From positions 58,168-122,167 of the forward strand of contig JBKBUF010000012.1 of NCBI GenBank assembly GCA_046290815.1: a DNA stretch of 64,000 nucleotides, written 5' to 3'. Below are positions 26,951 through 35,930 of this stretch, piece by piece. Within the stretch, counting starts at the first letter, position 1; every line of letters begins with the position of its first letter. The notes below the pieces were generated by a model that was not told the DNA's origin, searched no databases, and saw only the letters and a program-made list of their open reading frames with translations. Origin of the DNA: JBKBUF01 sp046290815 (GTDB taxonomy: Bacteria > Bacteroidota > Bacteroidia > Cytophagales > Cytophagaceae). The translations under genes were made by a program, and so were the position numbers.

Positions 26951-27962
26951 ACGAATTACCTAAAACTCTACTCCATAACTGAGGCATTAATTGTCTGGCT
27001 TTTTTCAGATCATTTGGTTTTTGACTGAACTCTAATTTTCCGTTGACCTCTTTCACCAGATAAGAAAAAACAAAATCTTCCTTTCCTCCATCCCATCCAT
27101 CTAACTGACCAAACCTGAGATCATTAATTACCAAAGCATCATCTTCTTTTCGCACAATAAAATATCCTTCTGTTATACCTAATAAAGTTACCAGCTTTTC
27201 ATTATTTCGATACTCATCCAACAACTCATGTTTCTTCTCGAAGTATGCAAACTCTACCTTTTTATCTTTATCCAGGAGGGAGTAATGGCCAATATAAAAA
27301 CCATCTTTTGTTTCTGCTGTTGCACACCAGAGAATGGAATTGAAAGGGGTTGGCTTTGACGAATATTGAATGTAGTCAATATTCTGAGAAGCGAAATTTT
27401 CTTCGAATACTCTGTTTGCAGAGAATTTATTAACAATGGTAATGCAGATGTAAAAACTGCTTATGGCAATCCCTGCATAATTCCAATACCTTCTTTTCAC
27501 ATCTGTCCTCTTATAAAACATTACCATAATGAGGCATAACAGAAAAGGCACTGTATATAAAGGATCTATAACAAAGATATTATGAAAGGAAACTGCATAA
27601 TCGCTGAAAGGGTAAAACAATTTTGTACCCCAGGTAGTGAAACTATCCAGTATGGCGTGTGTGGTAAAACCCAAAAAGAAAAGCCAAAACCAATCGCTAT
27701 AGGTTACCTTGCTCTTTTTGTACCATTTCTTAAAAAGCCAGGCAAAAACGGGCGAAGTAACGGCGGCAAAAAATATGGAATGTGTTATACCTCTGTGAAA
27801 TGTCAGTTGCTGCACTAAATCCTGGAAGGGACTGGCAAGAATATCAAGATCCGGAATAGTCCCTGCCACAGCCCCCCACAGCAGTGCATGGTTGCCTGCC
27901 CTTTTTCCGCAAACCGCTTCACCTACGGCAGCACCTAAAACTATCTGGGTAATGGAATCCAT
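26949..27962 (-). CDS. YdjM/DUF457-family membrane-bound metal-dependent hydrolase
   Basis: A 337-residue inner-membrane protein. The N-terminus MDSITQIVLGAAVGEAVCGK is typical of the YdjM/LexA-binding inner-membrane hydrolase family. The family's metal-binding histidines and aspartates are visible in GTIPDLDIL, FHRGITHSIFF and THAILDSFTTWG. Several hydrophobic helices follow (about 60-80, 90-110, 130-150, 165-185), then a soluble C-terminal half. Substrate is unknown; family members are linked to membrane stress in other bacteria. Its stop codon lies at the edge of the 24-bp palindrome. Confidence 0.85.
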   Translation of the reverse strand: MDSITQIVLGAAVGEAVCGKRAGNHALLWGAVAGTIPDLDILASPFQDLVQQLTFHRGITHSIFFAAVTSPVFAWLFKKWYKKSKVTYSDWFWLFFLGFTTHAILDSFTTWGTKLFYPFSDYAVSFHNIFVIDPLYTVPFLLCLIMVMFYKRTDVKRRYWNYAGIAISSFYICITIVNKFSANRVFEENFASQNIDYIQYSSKPTPFNSILWCATAETKDGFYIGHYSLLDKDKKVEFAYFEKKHELLDEYRNNEKLVTLLGITEGYFIVRKEDDALVINDLRFGQLDGWDGGKEDFVFSYLVKEVNGKLEFSQKPNDLKKARQLMPQLWSRVLGNS

Positions 27963-28072
27963 TAGAAAAATCGGAATATTTTTATAAAGATAAACATTCC
28001 GGAAAGAAAATAAATTCTGATTTGTATTTATCAGTTTGCTTCTAAAATAAGTTCAGACAATCAGGGAGATTG

Positions 28073-28108
28073 AAAAAAAAATCCGGCGGGCACTTACTAC
28101 CCGGCCGG
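28073..28108 (-). terminator. Rho-independent terminator of the GH97 gene
   Basis: A GC-rich stem (CCGGCGGG and CCCGGCCGG with one bulge, 28083-28108) is followed on the minus strand by a run of about nine T. It lies 55-90 bases past the stop at 28164. It marks the 3' end of the collinear glucan locus. Confidence 0.85.
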
Positions 28109-28163
28109 ACTACTACTTAATCAACTATATATGAAAAAAACTCCCTATTAAACTTTGACAACT

Positions 28164-30275
28164 TTACTTTGCTATCAGACTTATGGCGAATCCTCCGCCT
28201 TCTGCAAGCTTAATGGTTCTTACCGAATTTTTATCAACCTCCAACTTTACAATATCAATTGCAGTAGGATTCTTTTTGTAATGTGAATCTTTTGCATCCT
28301 GATAAATGATAGCCTGATATTTTTTACCTTCAGGAAGAAAATCAAAACTGATAGTCATTTCTCTGCTTTCTTCATCAGTAACACCGCCTACAAACCAGTT
28401 GCCTGTACCTCTTTCTTCTCTTGCAATTGTAACGTAGTCTCCCACCTCACCATTCAAAACTTTGGATTGCTCCCAATCTACTCCTACATCTCTGATAAAC
28501 TGAAATGCAGGTTTTCCTTCATAATTTTCCGGAAGGTCTGCCGCCATTTGAATAGGACTATAAATTACCACATACAATGCCAGTTGCTGAGCAAGGGTTG
28601 AATTTACCTGGTTCTTCTCTCTGGAAGGAAGTGTGATGTCAAATATCCCCGGAGTATAATCTATAGGTCCTGCAAGCATTCTGGTGAAAGCAACAATGGA
28701 TATATGCTCAGGTGTATTTCCCCCATCACTTGCCCAGGCATTGAATTCCTGTCCTCTTACTCCTTCACCTGAAATCAGATTAGGATATGTACGACGTAAA
28801 CCAGTTGGTTTAATGGGTTCATGGACATTAATTGCCACCTGTGATGCTGCACCTTTTTCCACGACTCTCTGATAATGATTTACCATCCATTGTCCGTCAT
28901 GGTATTCTCCTTTCGGAATGATCGGACCAACATAACCTGTCTTTACACTATGAATACCCAGGCTCTTCATCAAACCATAAGCAGTATCCAATTGCTTTTC
29001 ATAAGTTCGTGGTGCTGCTGATGTTTCATGATGCATGATCACCTCGACACCTTTTTCTCTTGCATATCTTACTACTTCATAGATATCATAATCCGGATAA
29101 GGAGTAATAAAATCAAACACACCTTCTCTGTCTTCAAATCCTATCCAATGCTCCCAGCCTGTATTCCAGCCTTCCACTAATAAACCGGTAATTCCATTTG
29201 CTGCTGCAAAATCAATATATCTCTTGGCATTTTTTGTAGTAGCACCATGTTTACCACTTGCAAGATCCCAGCTTGACTTCCCTAAATGCATTTCCCACCA
29301 TATACCTACATATTTTTTAGGTTTAAACCAGCTTACATCTCCTATCTTGTTAGGCTCATTAAGGTTCTCTATTAATCTTGATTCAATCAATGAACCAGCT
29401 TTATCAGCAATCTGAATAGTTCTCCATGGTGTAACAAAAGGCAATGCTCGCTTCACCTTGTATCCAAGCAGATCAGAGCCTACAAGCTCACTCTGCATCA
29501 GATTTTGTTTGTCTCCTACTTTCAAGGTCATCCCTGCATAATCCATGAGATTTGCTTCATGGAAACTCATGTGTATCCCATCATCCGTTTTTAAAGTGAA
29601 AGGTGTAGTAACTGCATTATTCTTAATCTGACTGTTTGCAAGATCATTATTCTTAAAAGTCAAGGCATCAATGGCAGAAATTCTGGAAGTCTGATATGGT
29701 AGTTCGTATGTATCCCAATCTCCCGGAGTCCACCAGCTCATGTGATCTCCTGTAAACTGGAATTGTGTATTTTCCTCCATGATGATCAATGTATCAACAC
29801 CGTTTTGTTTAGGAAACTCATATCTGAATCCGATACCATCATCATACACTCTGAAATAAATATTCAAAGGACGTTTACCATCAGAAGCTTCTTCCAGTTC
29901 AACAATTAACTCTTTGTAATTATTCACAACTTTCCTTTGTTCACCCCAGGGCATCTCCCAGGTTTCGTTAAACTCTCTATCTGATGTCTTTTTGATTTTA
30001 AACCCTTCACTCATGGATTTCTGGTCTTTAAGATCAAACCCGATGCGTGAAGTATCAACCACTATCTTGTCATTATGCTTTACCAGATATACAGGAACCC
30101 CTTCCTGATCCAGATAAAATTCTAATGAGTTAATATTTCCGGGCGAGGAAATTTTTGCATTATCAGTATTACCTCCCTGCTTACAGGAAGAACTGAACAA
30201 TGCCAGAGATAGAAAAGCTAAAGCCAGCTTTTTCCCTGAGAAAATCGAAAGTCGGGTTCTTTGTACCATCTGCAT
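28164..30275 (-). CDS. GH97 family alpha-glucosidase, lipoprotein
   Basis: A 703-residue glycoside hydrolase of family 97. A hydrophobic N-terminus ends in FSSSC, so Cys31 is a likely lipid anchor, though the lipobox is not a strong one. Residues about 45-310 form the beta-sandwich and about 310-600 the TIM barrel (GLLVEGWNTGWEHWIGF, FDFITPYPDYD). By spacing against SusB as I recall it, the residues are E417 (MHHETS), E486 (NVHEPI, general acid) and E510 (GVRGQEF). The 69- and 24-residue gaps fit the inverting SusB type. It should release glucose from alpha-gluco-oligosaccharides, here probably those made by the GH87 enzymes. It is last in the collinear locus, 90 bases behind a lectin gene. 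Confidence 0.9.
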   Translation of the reverse strand: MQMVQRTRLSIFSGKKLALAFLSLALFSSSCKQGGNTDNAKISSPGNINSLEFYLDQEGVPVYLVKHNDKIVVDTSRIGFDLKDQKSMSEGFKIKKTSDREFNETWEMPWGEQRKVVNNYKELIVELEEASDGKRPLNIYFRVYDDGIGFRYEFPKQNGVDTLIIMEENTQFQFTGDHMSWWTPGDWDTYELPYQTSRISAIDALTFKNNDLANSQIKNNAVTTPFTLKTDDGIHMSFHEANLMDYAGMTLKVGDKQNLMQSELVGSDLLGYKVKRALPFVTPWRTIQIADKAGSLIESRLIENLNEPNKIGDVSWFKPKKYVGIWWEMHLGKSSWDLASGKHGATTKNAKRYIDFAAANGITGLLVEGWNTGWEHWIGFEDREGVFDFITPYPDYDIYEVVRYAREKGVEVIMHHETSAAPRTYEKQLDTAYGLMKSLGIHSVKTGYVGPIIPKGEYHDGQWMVNHYQRVVEKGAASQVAINVHEPIKPTGLRRTYPNLISGEGVRGQEFNAWASDGGNTPEHISIVAFTRMLAGPIDYTPGIFDITLPSREKNQVNSTLAQQLALYVVIYSPIQMAADLPENYEGKPAFQFIRDVGVDWEQSKVLNGEVGDYVTIAREERGTGNWFVGGVTDEESREMTISFDFLPEGKKYQAIIYQDAKDSHYKKNPTAIDIVKLEVDKNSVRTIKLAEGGGFAISLIAK

Positions 30276-30365
30276 ATAATTTATTTTTTCCTTTCAGGTT
30301 GTTCATTTTAAGAAATGAAAATCTGATCATTCATATTTTTATTTACACTATTTTTTGCAGCTTAA

Positions 30366-33300
30366 TTATTGCGAAGCATCACCACTGATGATATGCAACC
30401 ATCCTTTTATTTCTCTGCCATCGCAACTTGTTTTCAGGTTATAGTAATACACTCCGTCGGCAAGATCAGCGCCACAGAAGTCACCATTTTTATAAAATTC
30501 ACTCTTGTAAACTGCCTGCCCCCATCTGTTGTACAGATTGAACTTTCCTCCGGGGATGATATCGTAAGAATTTATATCACGAATAATGAGACAGTCGTTT
30601 TTATCGTCACCATTCGGTGTGATAAGATTTGGCACAACCAATGCCTGCTGCGTTATTGCAAATATCCCTGCTTCTGCAATATCAGAAGTACAACCATTTG
30701 CATCCCTGACCACAACTTTGTAGATATTCCATCCATCTTTAGAAGAGTTTACAGTAATGGTTGAGTTTTCGGATTGTGACACAATATTGCCATCTGAATC
30801 AGTCCATGTATATGTGAATGGTGCAGCGGTGCTTCCTGAAATACTTGCGGAAATATCAGCTGCAATGCCTGCACATAGTGTATCTGCTGCTGCTGCTGCG
30901 TTTACAGCAATGGCGGACGAAACCAGATTAACATTAATTTCATCTTCACTTACTCCACAAGGACCAGTCAATGTCCATTTGATTATGGTGTTAGCGGTAA
31001 ATCCTGAAGCGGATGTCAAAGGATTATTAACATCCTCAATGATCGCATGTGGCACCGAAGACCATGCTCCGGCGATTCCATTCATTGAAGGATTATTTGC
31101 TTTTAATGATACACTTCCTCCACAGATGTTTCTATCTGAACCATTAATAACTGCTGTAGGTGTTGATGGATTTACAGCGATAGACCTTGATGCCGGTTGT
31201 GAAGTTGTACAGTTTTTATCTGTTATTTCGCTTACGGTGATTAGTCCTGTCTGCGGACTGGCATTTGAACTAATAATAATTTTATCACCCACCTGAGAAG
31301 TTATTGTAAAACCTGATGGAACTGTCCAGTTATATTGAGAAGCCCCATTATAAGGACTAACAGTAAACTCAAGTCCGGTTGAAGATGCACATGCTGCGTT
31401 TACATCACCAAGTATACTTATGTTTGCTGGAGCAATATTAACTACTACAGAAACATTCATAGATGCGTTTAAAGGATCAGAACAGCCTTTGGAGTCAACT
31501 AAAGTTACCGTGTATGTTCTGTCTTCACTTGGATTTACCGTTACACTTTGTCCAATTCCGTTTGAAGGAACAATATCTGTAGCAGGAGTCCAGGTGAAAG
31601 TCATTGGAGCGGTGCCGCCTGATGCATTTGCAGTTAGCTGTGCTGAATTTCCACGACAGGTTTCAACCAAGGGCGAAGCAACGGATAAAACAGGATTAGG
31701 ATTAACTTTTACATTCACCGGCAAACTTCCGTTAGTATTTTTACAACCTTTAGCATCCTCCACTTCTACAAAATATATTCTGTCGGAAGAAGGATTAACG
31801 GTTACTGACCCGGACCTGCCATCTGAAGGAAGTATATCCTGAAGAGGTGACCATGAGATCACAAGAGCGCCGGAACCTCCGGAAGCATTCGCAGATAATG
31901 TTGCTGATGTCCCTTCACACATTTCAACATTAGAAGAATTAACGGTAAGTGCAGGATTAGCATTTACAGTTACAATTACCTGTTTTTTTCCATCCTGGTC
32001 AGAGCATCCTTTTTCATCAACAACAGATACAAAATATACTGCATCAGTAGTTGGATTCACGGTTACAGAAGCACTTGCACCATCCGCAGGAATGATATTC
32101 TGCAAAGGCGTCCAGTTAAAGGTATATGCTCCCGTACCACCGTTAGCAGATGCTTCCAGGGTTGCAGATTGTCCATTGCATATTTCAACATTAGCAGAAT
32201 TAACTGACAGGGTCGGATTAGGATTTACGTCAATAGTAATATCATCCTGACCATTACAGGTTGAGGTAGATTCTACTACAGTCAGCGTACCTGACACTGA
32301 AGTTATATTTACATAAACTTCATTTTGTTGTGAAGAGACAACAGTAACTCCGTCAGCAGCCAGCCAATTGAATGATGAATTTTGTGTTGGATTGGAAACA
32401 AAATATCTTACATTCTGAGCATTCATACAAAGCTCTGCCGGACCTGAAATCACAGGCTGCAGATTCGGAACTACGGTAACAACTACAGATGCCTGCTCTG
32501 CGGAACAATTATTATCATCGGTAACTATAACAGAATATGTAATATCAGCGGATGGATTAGCAGTAGTGGTGGCCGTATTAACAGAACTTAAATCTGTAGC
32601 AGGCGACCATAGGTATGAGTAGGTACCCGAACCACCGGAGCCAGTAGCTACCATCTGAACTGAATTGCCGGTGCATATAGTCACAGAAGAATTATTTACA
32701 GAGACCTGAGGTCTTGGATTAACTACTACATTCACAGTTGCAGGGGAGCTTTGGCAACCTGCACCGGATATTGCTATTACAGTATAGGTTCCGGCCATTG
32801 TGGTAGTTGCATTTTCAAGTGTTGGATTTTGCTGAGTCGAAGTAAAATTATCCGGACCTGTCCAGCTATAAGTAGCCTCAGCTACATTTCCTGCTAAAAG
32901 ATTTATAGTTTCTCCTGCACAAACCGGTCCATTGCTTTGAGCAGTTGGTGATGAGGGATTAGTATTTACAGTGACTGTAACAGAAGCCGGAGCACTTGTA
33001 CAGCCCGATCCAGCGGTTGAAACAGTTACTGTGTAGCTTCCTGACTTTGCGGTAGTAGCATCAGTAATCGTAGGATTCTGAGTAGTAGAAGTAAATCCGT
33101 CAGGGCCTGTCCAGTTATAGGAAGTAGCTCCTGCTACATTGGATGCAGTAAGTGATATCGTACCTCCTACACACATTGGACTATTGCTGTTTACAGTAGG
33201 TGATACAGGGTCATTATTAATAGTGACTGTTACAGAAGTAGCTACACTGGTACAGCCTGAACCTGCTGTCGAAACGGTTACTGAGTAGCTTCCTGACTTT

Positions 33301-35753
33301 GCTGTAGTAGCATCTGTAATCGTAGGATTCTGTGTCGTTGATGTAAATCCGTCGGGACCTGTCCAGTTATATGAAGTTGATCCTGCTACGTTGGAAGCCG
33401 TAAGTGAAATCGTTCCGCCCACACACAATGGGCTGTTGCTGTTAACTACCGGAGCTGCAGGATCATTATTGACAGTCACCATTACAGAAGCAGGAGCACT
33501 TGTACAGCCAGATCCTGCGGTAGAAACCGTTACAGAATAGCTTCCTGACTTTGCTGTAGTTGCATCAGAGATCGAAGGATTCTGTGTCGTTGATGTAAAC
33601 CCGTCAGGACCAGTCCAGCTATAAGAGATAGCTCCTGTGACATCAGACGCTGTAAGTGAAATCGTGCCGCCTACACATAAAGGACTATTGCTGTTAACCG
33701 CAGGAGCTGCAGGGTCATTATTTACTGTAACGTTTGTTGTTGCGGCTGCGCTTACACATCCTCCTGCATTTGTAGCAGTAACACTGTATGTTCCGCTCAT
33801 AGCAAGTGTGGCATTATTAATTACCGGATTCTGCTGAGTGGAAGTAAATCCATTTGGACCTGTCCAGTTATAAGATACAGCCCCTGCAACATTTGATGCA
33901 GTAAGAGAAATAGTACCTCCGACACACAAAGTATTATTACTTCCTGCTACAGGAGCATTGGGACATGGCTCGCAATTGGAAATTTTTATTGTACCAAATG
34001 CAGCAGGACTATGGTAAGCATTATCATTTGCATCATTCCACGCGATCTTAGAATCTCTGGTACCGCCACCATCATCGTCATTTACGTGGACATCAAAACC
34101 AATTTGCTCACCCGGAACCGGGGCTCCGCCTATAGTTGACCAGGGAATTCTGATCTCCATAGCATAACCACCGGTTTTAACTGCATTAGCATAAGTAACT
34201 CCTGCGGTGGCATTATGTTTATATTCAACAACCGAAGTATTGTTGTATACAAATGCAAATTGAAAATCGTTGGCACCATAAGTCGGATTTTTATCATTTC
34301 CTTTGTCTATGAATAATTCAACCCCATCATTATCCCATGGATCTCCTCCATCATTTCTCAGATCTTCATCATTCACATCAACAAGAACATATAAATTATT
34401 TGCATCATAAGTCATCTTATAGGTAGCAGACAAATCTGCAGGACCGGTAATATTTGCAGGACCAACAGGAGTTCGGGTCAATGAATAAGAAGGAAAACTA
34501 TTCCATAGTGCATCAGGAGTACCATCAATCACCGGTGCAACAGCAGTCTGCTGAACCCCTTGTGAGACAGTAACTGTTACGGTAGAAGAAGTAGAATTTG
34601 TACCTGAAGGTACAAAATGAGCAACAGCCGTTATTACATGATTACCCAGCGTAAGATTATTCCAAGGCAAAGAATAGGGAGCTGTATTGTCAGATCCTAT
34701 GCTTGAACCATTCACAAAAAATTCAACGTGTGTAACCGTGTTATTTACCGGTGGTGTTGCAACTGCGGTTATAGTAACCGGACCATCACAAGTTTCGAAT
34801 ATGTTTCCGTTGGCCGGAGAAGTTACTATTACACTTGCAGGGCATAATGGCGCCCCGATATTATCAGTAATATCTGCACCATTGGTAACAGTTGCAGGAT
34901 TGGTTGCACCATGCTTTCCTGATGACCATGTCTGATTCAGACCACCTGCTCCGAAATATGCAGCAAGGTTATAATTATAAGAAAGCCTCAGAACACCATC
35001 GATATAAATCGAAAGAACATTGGTAGCAGGATTATAATTTATACATACAGTATGTTCAAGTCCGTCTTCAAGATTCCCTGCATTGATAGCATGCAATCTT
35101 CCCGCGTCGCTTGCATCTCCGTTGATGTGAATTGCAATCTCATCATTGTTTCCTGAATTTCCGCCTCCATAAGTACAATCGAAGTTATTAAGACACTGGC
35201 TGCTCCAGGTATCAAATTCTATGGTAAACATCTGAGGGCAGGACCCCATGTAACCTAATCCCCCACCACAGGCCAAACCGTTATTGATATTAAATCCGCA
35301 TTTTGAAAATGAAAATGCAAGACCATCACCTTTTGTATCACTTCCAATATCATCATTTCCCGGACAGCCGAAAAATACCTCATAGCACTTGTTAAATACC
35401 GCTCCGGAGGTTGGATCGTATTTATCTGTTGTTTCATGCACCGCTGCACCGGCACAACCAGCCTGATCAGTGCTGATAAGCTGAATTACCCCGTTTCCAT
35501 GATTGGTATAACCAGCAGTACCTGTCGTACCGGCGGCATCCCAGCCGCCGCTGACTGTTTGGGCATTTATCACACCTAAACTGATAATTGTAAGAAACAG
35601 AGCAAAGATTATTTTTCTTATCTGATCCAGATGAAGAAAAATAATGCATTTCGAAAGCTTTGTACCGGTATTGAAGATTATTCTTTGCATGGCGGTAAAC
35701 ATTAGGTTGAAAAAACCAAAGGAATCTTTCCAGATTCGATTTAAACAAAGCAA
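30366..35753 (-). CDS. Giant lectin/CBM9/Ig-repeat surface protein with T9SS type B domain
   Basis: Up to 1795 residues. The signal peptide ends at SLGVINAQ (about residue 65 from the first Met); a start at Met22 (35690) gives a more usual length. An L-type-lectin domain covers about 68-300 (FTIEFDTWSSQC, NLEDGLEHTVCINYNPATN). An Ig-like module lies at about 300-395 and a CBM9-like domain at about 400-600 (VAPVIDGTPDALW, VELFIDKGNDK, MEIRIPW). Five to six Ig-like modules with SYNWTGPDGFTST follow, then PKD-like modules, then a CHU_C type B sorting domain (NLITPNGDDKNDCLII, FNLYNRWGQAVYKS). It is probably a glucan-binding surface adhesin of the locus. Type B cargo usually needs a PorP/SprF partner, and none is adjacent. 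Confidence 0.9.
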   Translation of the reverse strand: MLCLNRIWKDSFGFFNLMFTAMQRIIFNTGTKLSKCIIFLHLDQIRKIIFALFLTIISLGVINAQTVSGGWDAAGTTGTAGYTNHGNGVIQLISTDQAGCAGAAVHETTDKYDPTSGAVFNKCYEVFFGCPGNDDIGSDTKGDGLAFSFSKCGFNINNGLACGGGLGYMGSCPQMFTIEFDTWSSQCLNNFDCTYGGGNSGNNDEIAIHINGDASDAGRLHAINAGNLEDGLEHTVCINYNPATNVLSIYIDGVLRLSYNYNLAAYFGAGGLNQTWSSGKHGATNPATVTNGADITDNIGAPLCPASVIVTSPANGNIFETCDGPVTITAVATPPVNNTVTHVEFFVNGSSIGSDNTAPYSLPWNNLTLGNHVITAVAHFVPSGTNSTSSTVTVTVSQGVQQTAVAPVIDGTPDALWNSFPSYSLTRTPVGPANITGPADLSATYKMTYDANNLYVLVDVNDEDLRNDGGDPWDNDGVELFIDKGNDKNPTYGANDFQFAFVYNNTSVVEYKHNATAGVTYANAVKTGGYAMEIRIPWSTIGGAPVPGEQIGFDVHVNDDDGGGTRDSKIAWNDANDNAYHSPAAFGTIKISNCEPCPNAPVAGSNNTLCVGGTISLTASNVAGAVSYNWTGPNGFTSTQQNPVINNATLAMSGTYSVTATNAGGCVSAAATTNVTVNNDPAAPAVNSNSPLCVGGTISLTASDVTGAISYSWTGPDGFTSTTQNPSISDATTAKSGSYSVTVSTAGSGCTSAPASVMVTVNNDPAAPVVNSNSPLCVGGTISLTASNVAGSTSYNWTGPDGFTSTTQNPTITDATTAKSGSYSVTVSTAGSGCTSVATSVTVTINNDPVSPTVNSNSPMCVGGTISLTASNVAGATSYNWTGPDGFTSTTQNPTITDATTAKSGSYTVTVSTAGSGCTSAPASVTVTVNTNPSSPTAQSNGPVCAGETINLLAGNVAEATYSWTGPDNFTSTQQNPTLENATTTMAGTYTVIAISGAGCQSSPATVNVVVNPRPQVSVNNSSVTICTGNSVQMVATGSGGSGTYSYLWSPATDLSSVNTATTTANPSADITYSVIVTDDNNCSAEQASVVVTVVPNLQPVISGPAELCMNAQNVRYFVSNPTQNSSFNWLAADGVTVVSSQQNEVYVNITSVSGTLTVVESTSTCNGQDDITIDVNPNPTLSVNSANVEICNGQSATLEASANGGTGAYTFNWTPLQNIIPADGASASVTVNPTTDAVYFVSVVDEKGCSDQDGKKQVIVTVNANPALTVNSSNVEMCEGTSATLSANASGGSGALVISWSPLQDILPSDGRSGSVTVNPSSDRIYFVEVEDAKGCKNTNGSLPVNVKVNPNPVLSVASPLVETCRGNSAQLTANASGGTAPMTFTWTPATDIVPSNGIGQSVTVNPSEDRTYTVTLVDSKGCSDPLNASMNVSVVVNIAPANISILGDVNAACASSTGLEFTVSPYNGASQYNWTVPSGFTITSQVGDKIIISSNASPQTGLITVSEITDKNCTTSQPASRSIAVNPSTPTAVINGSDRNICGGSVSLKANNPSMNGIAGAWSSVPHAIIEDVNNPLTSASGFTANTIIKWTLTGPCGVSEDEINVNLVSSAIAVNAAAAADTLCAGIAADISASISGSTAAPFTYTWTDSDGNIVSQSENSTITVNSSKDGWNIYKVVVRDANGCTSDIAEAGIFAITQQALVVPNLITPNGDDKNDCLIIRDINSYDIIPGGKFNLYNRWGQAVYKSEFYKNGDFCGADLADGVYYYNLKTSCDGREIKGWLHIISGDASQ
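32929..33934. repeat. 252-bp tandem repeats in the type B lectin gene
   Basis: The anchor CTATTGCTGT and variants recur at 32929, 33181, 33433 and 33685, exactly 252 bp (84 codons) apart. A more diverged unit begins at 33934. Each encodes one Ig-like module with the SxSYNWTGPDGFTSTTQNP core. The middle units are highly similar. Confidence 0.85.
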
Positions 35754-35930
35754 ATATTTGTGGAGCTGATTGGCTAATTGTCAATTTAAAATATCAATAA
35801 TATTAAGTCCGGGAGGCTCAAAAACCACTAGATAACAATGGATTAACAGCAAGGCATCTTAAGGAAAATATCAATTAAATATGCGGCAAAAACTTAGTGA
35901 TTTTTATCAAACAAAGGACAAAACAGGATT

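Noticed and set aside
30757..31296. Long plus-strand open frame opposite the lectin/Ig-repeat gene
   Set aside because: It lies fully inside the 1795-residue minus-strand gene and has no signal or family motif; it reflects the codon bias of the repeat gene.
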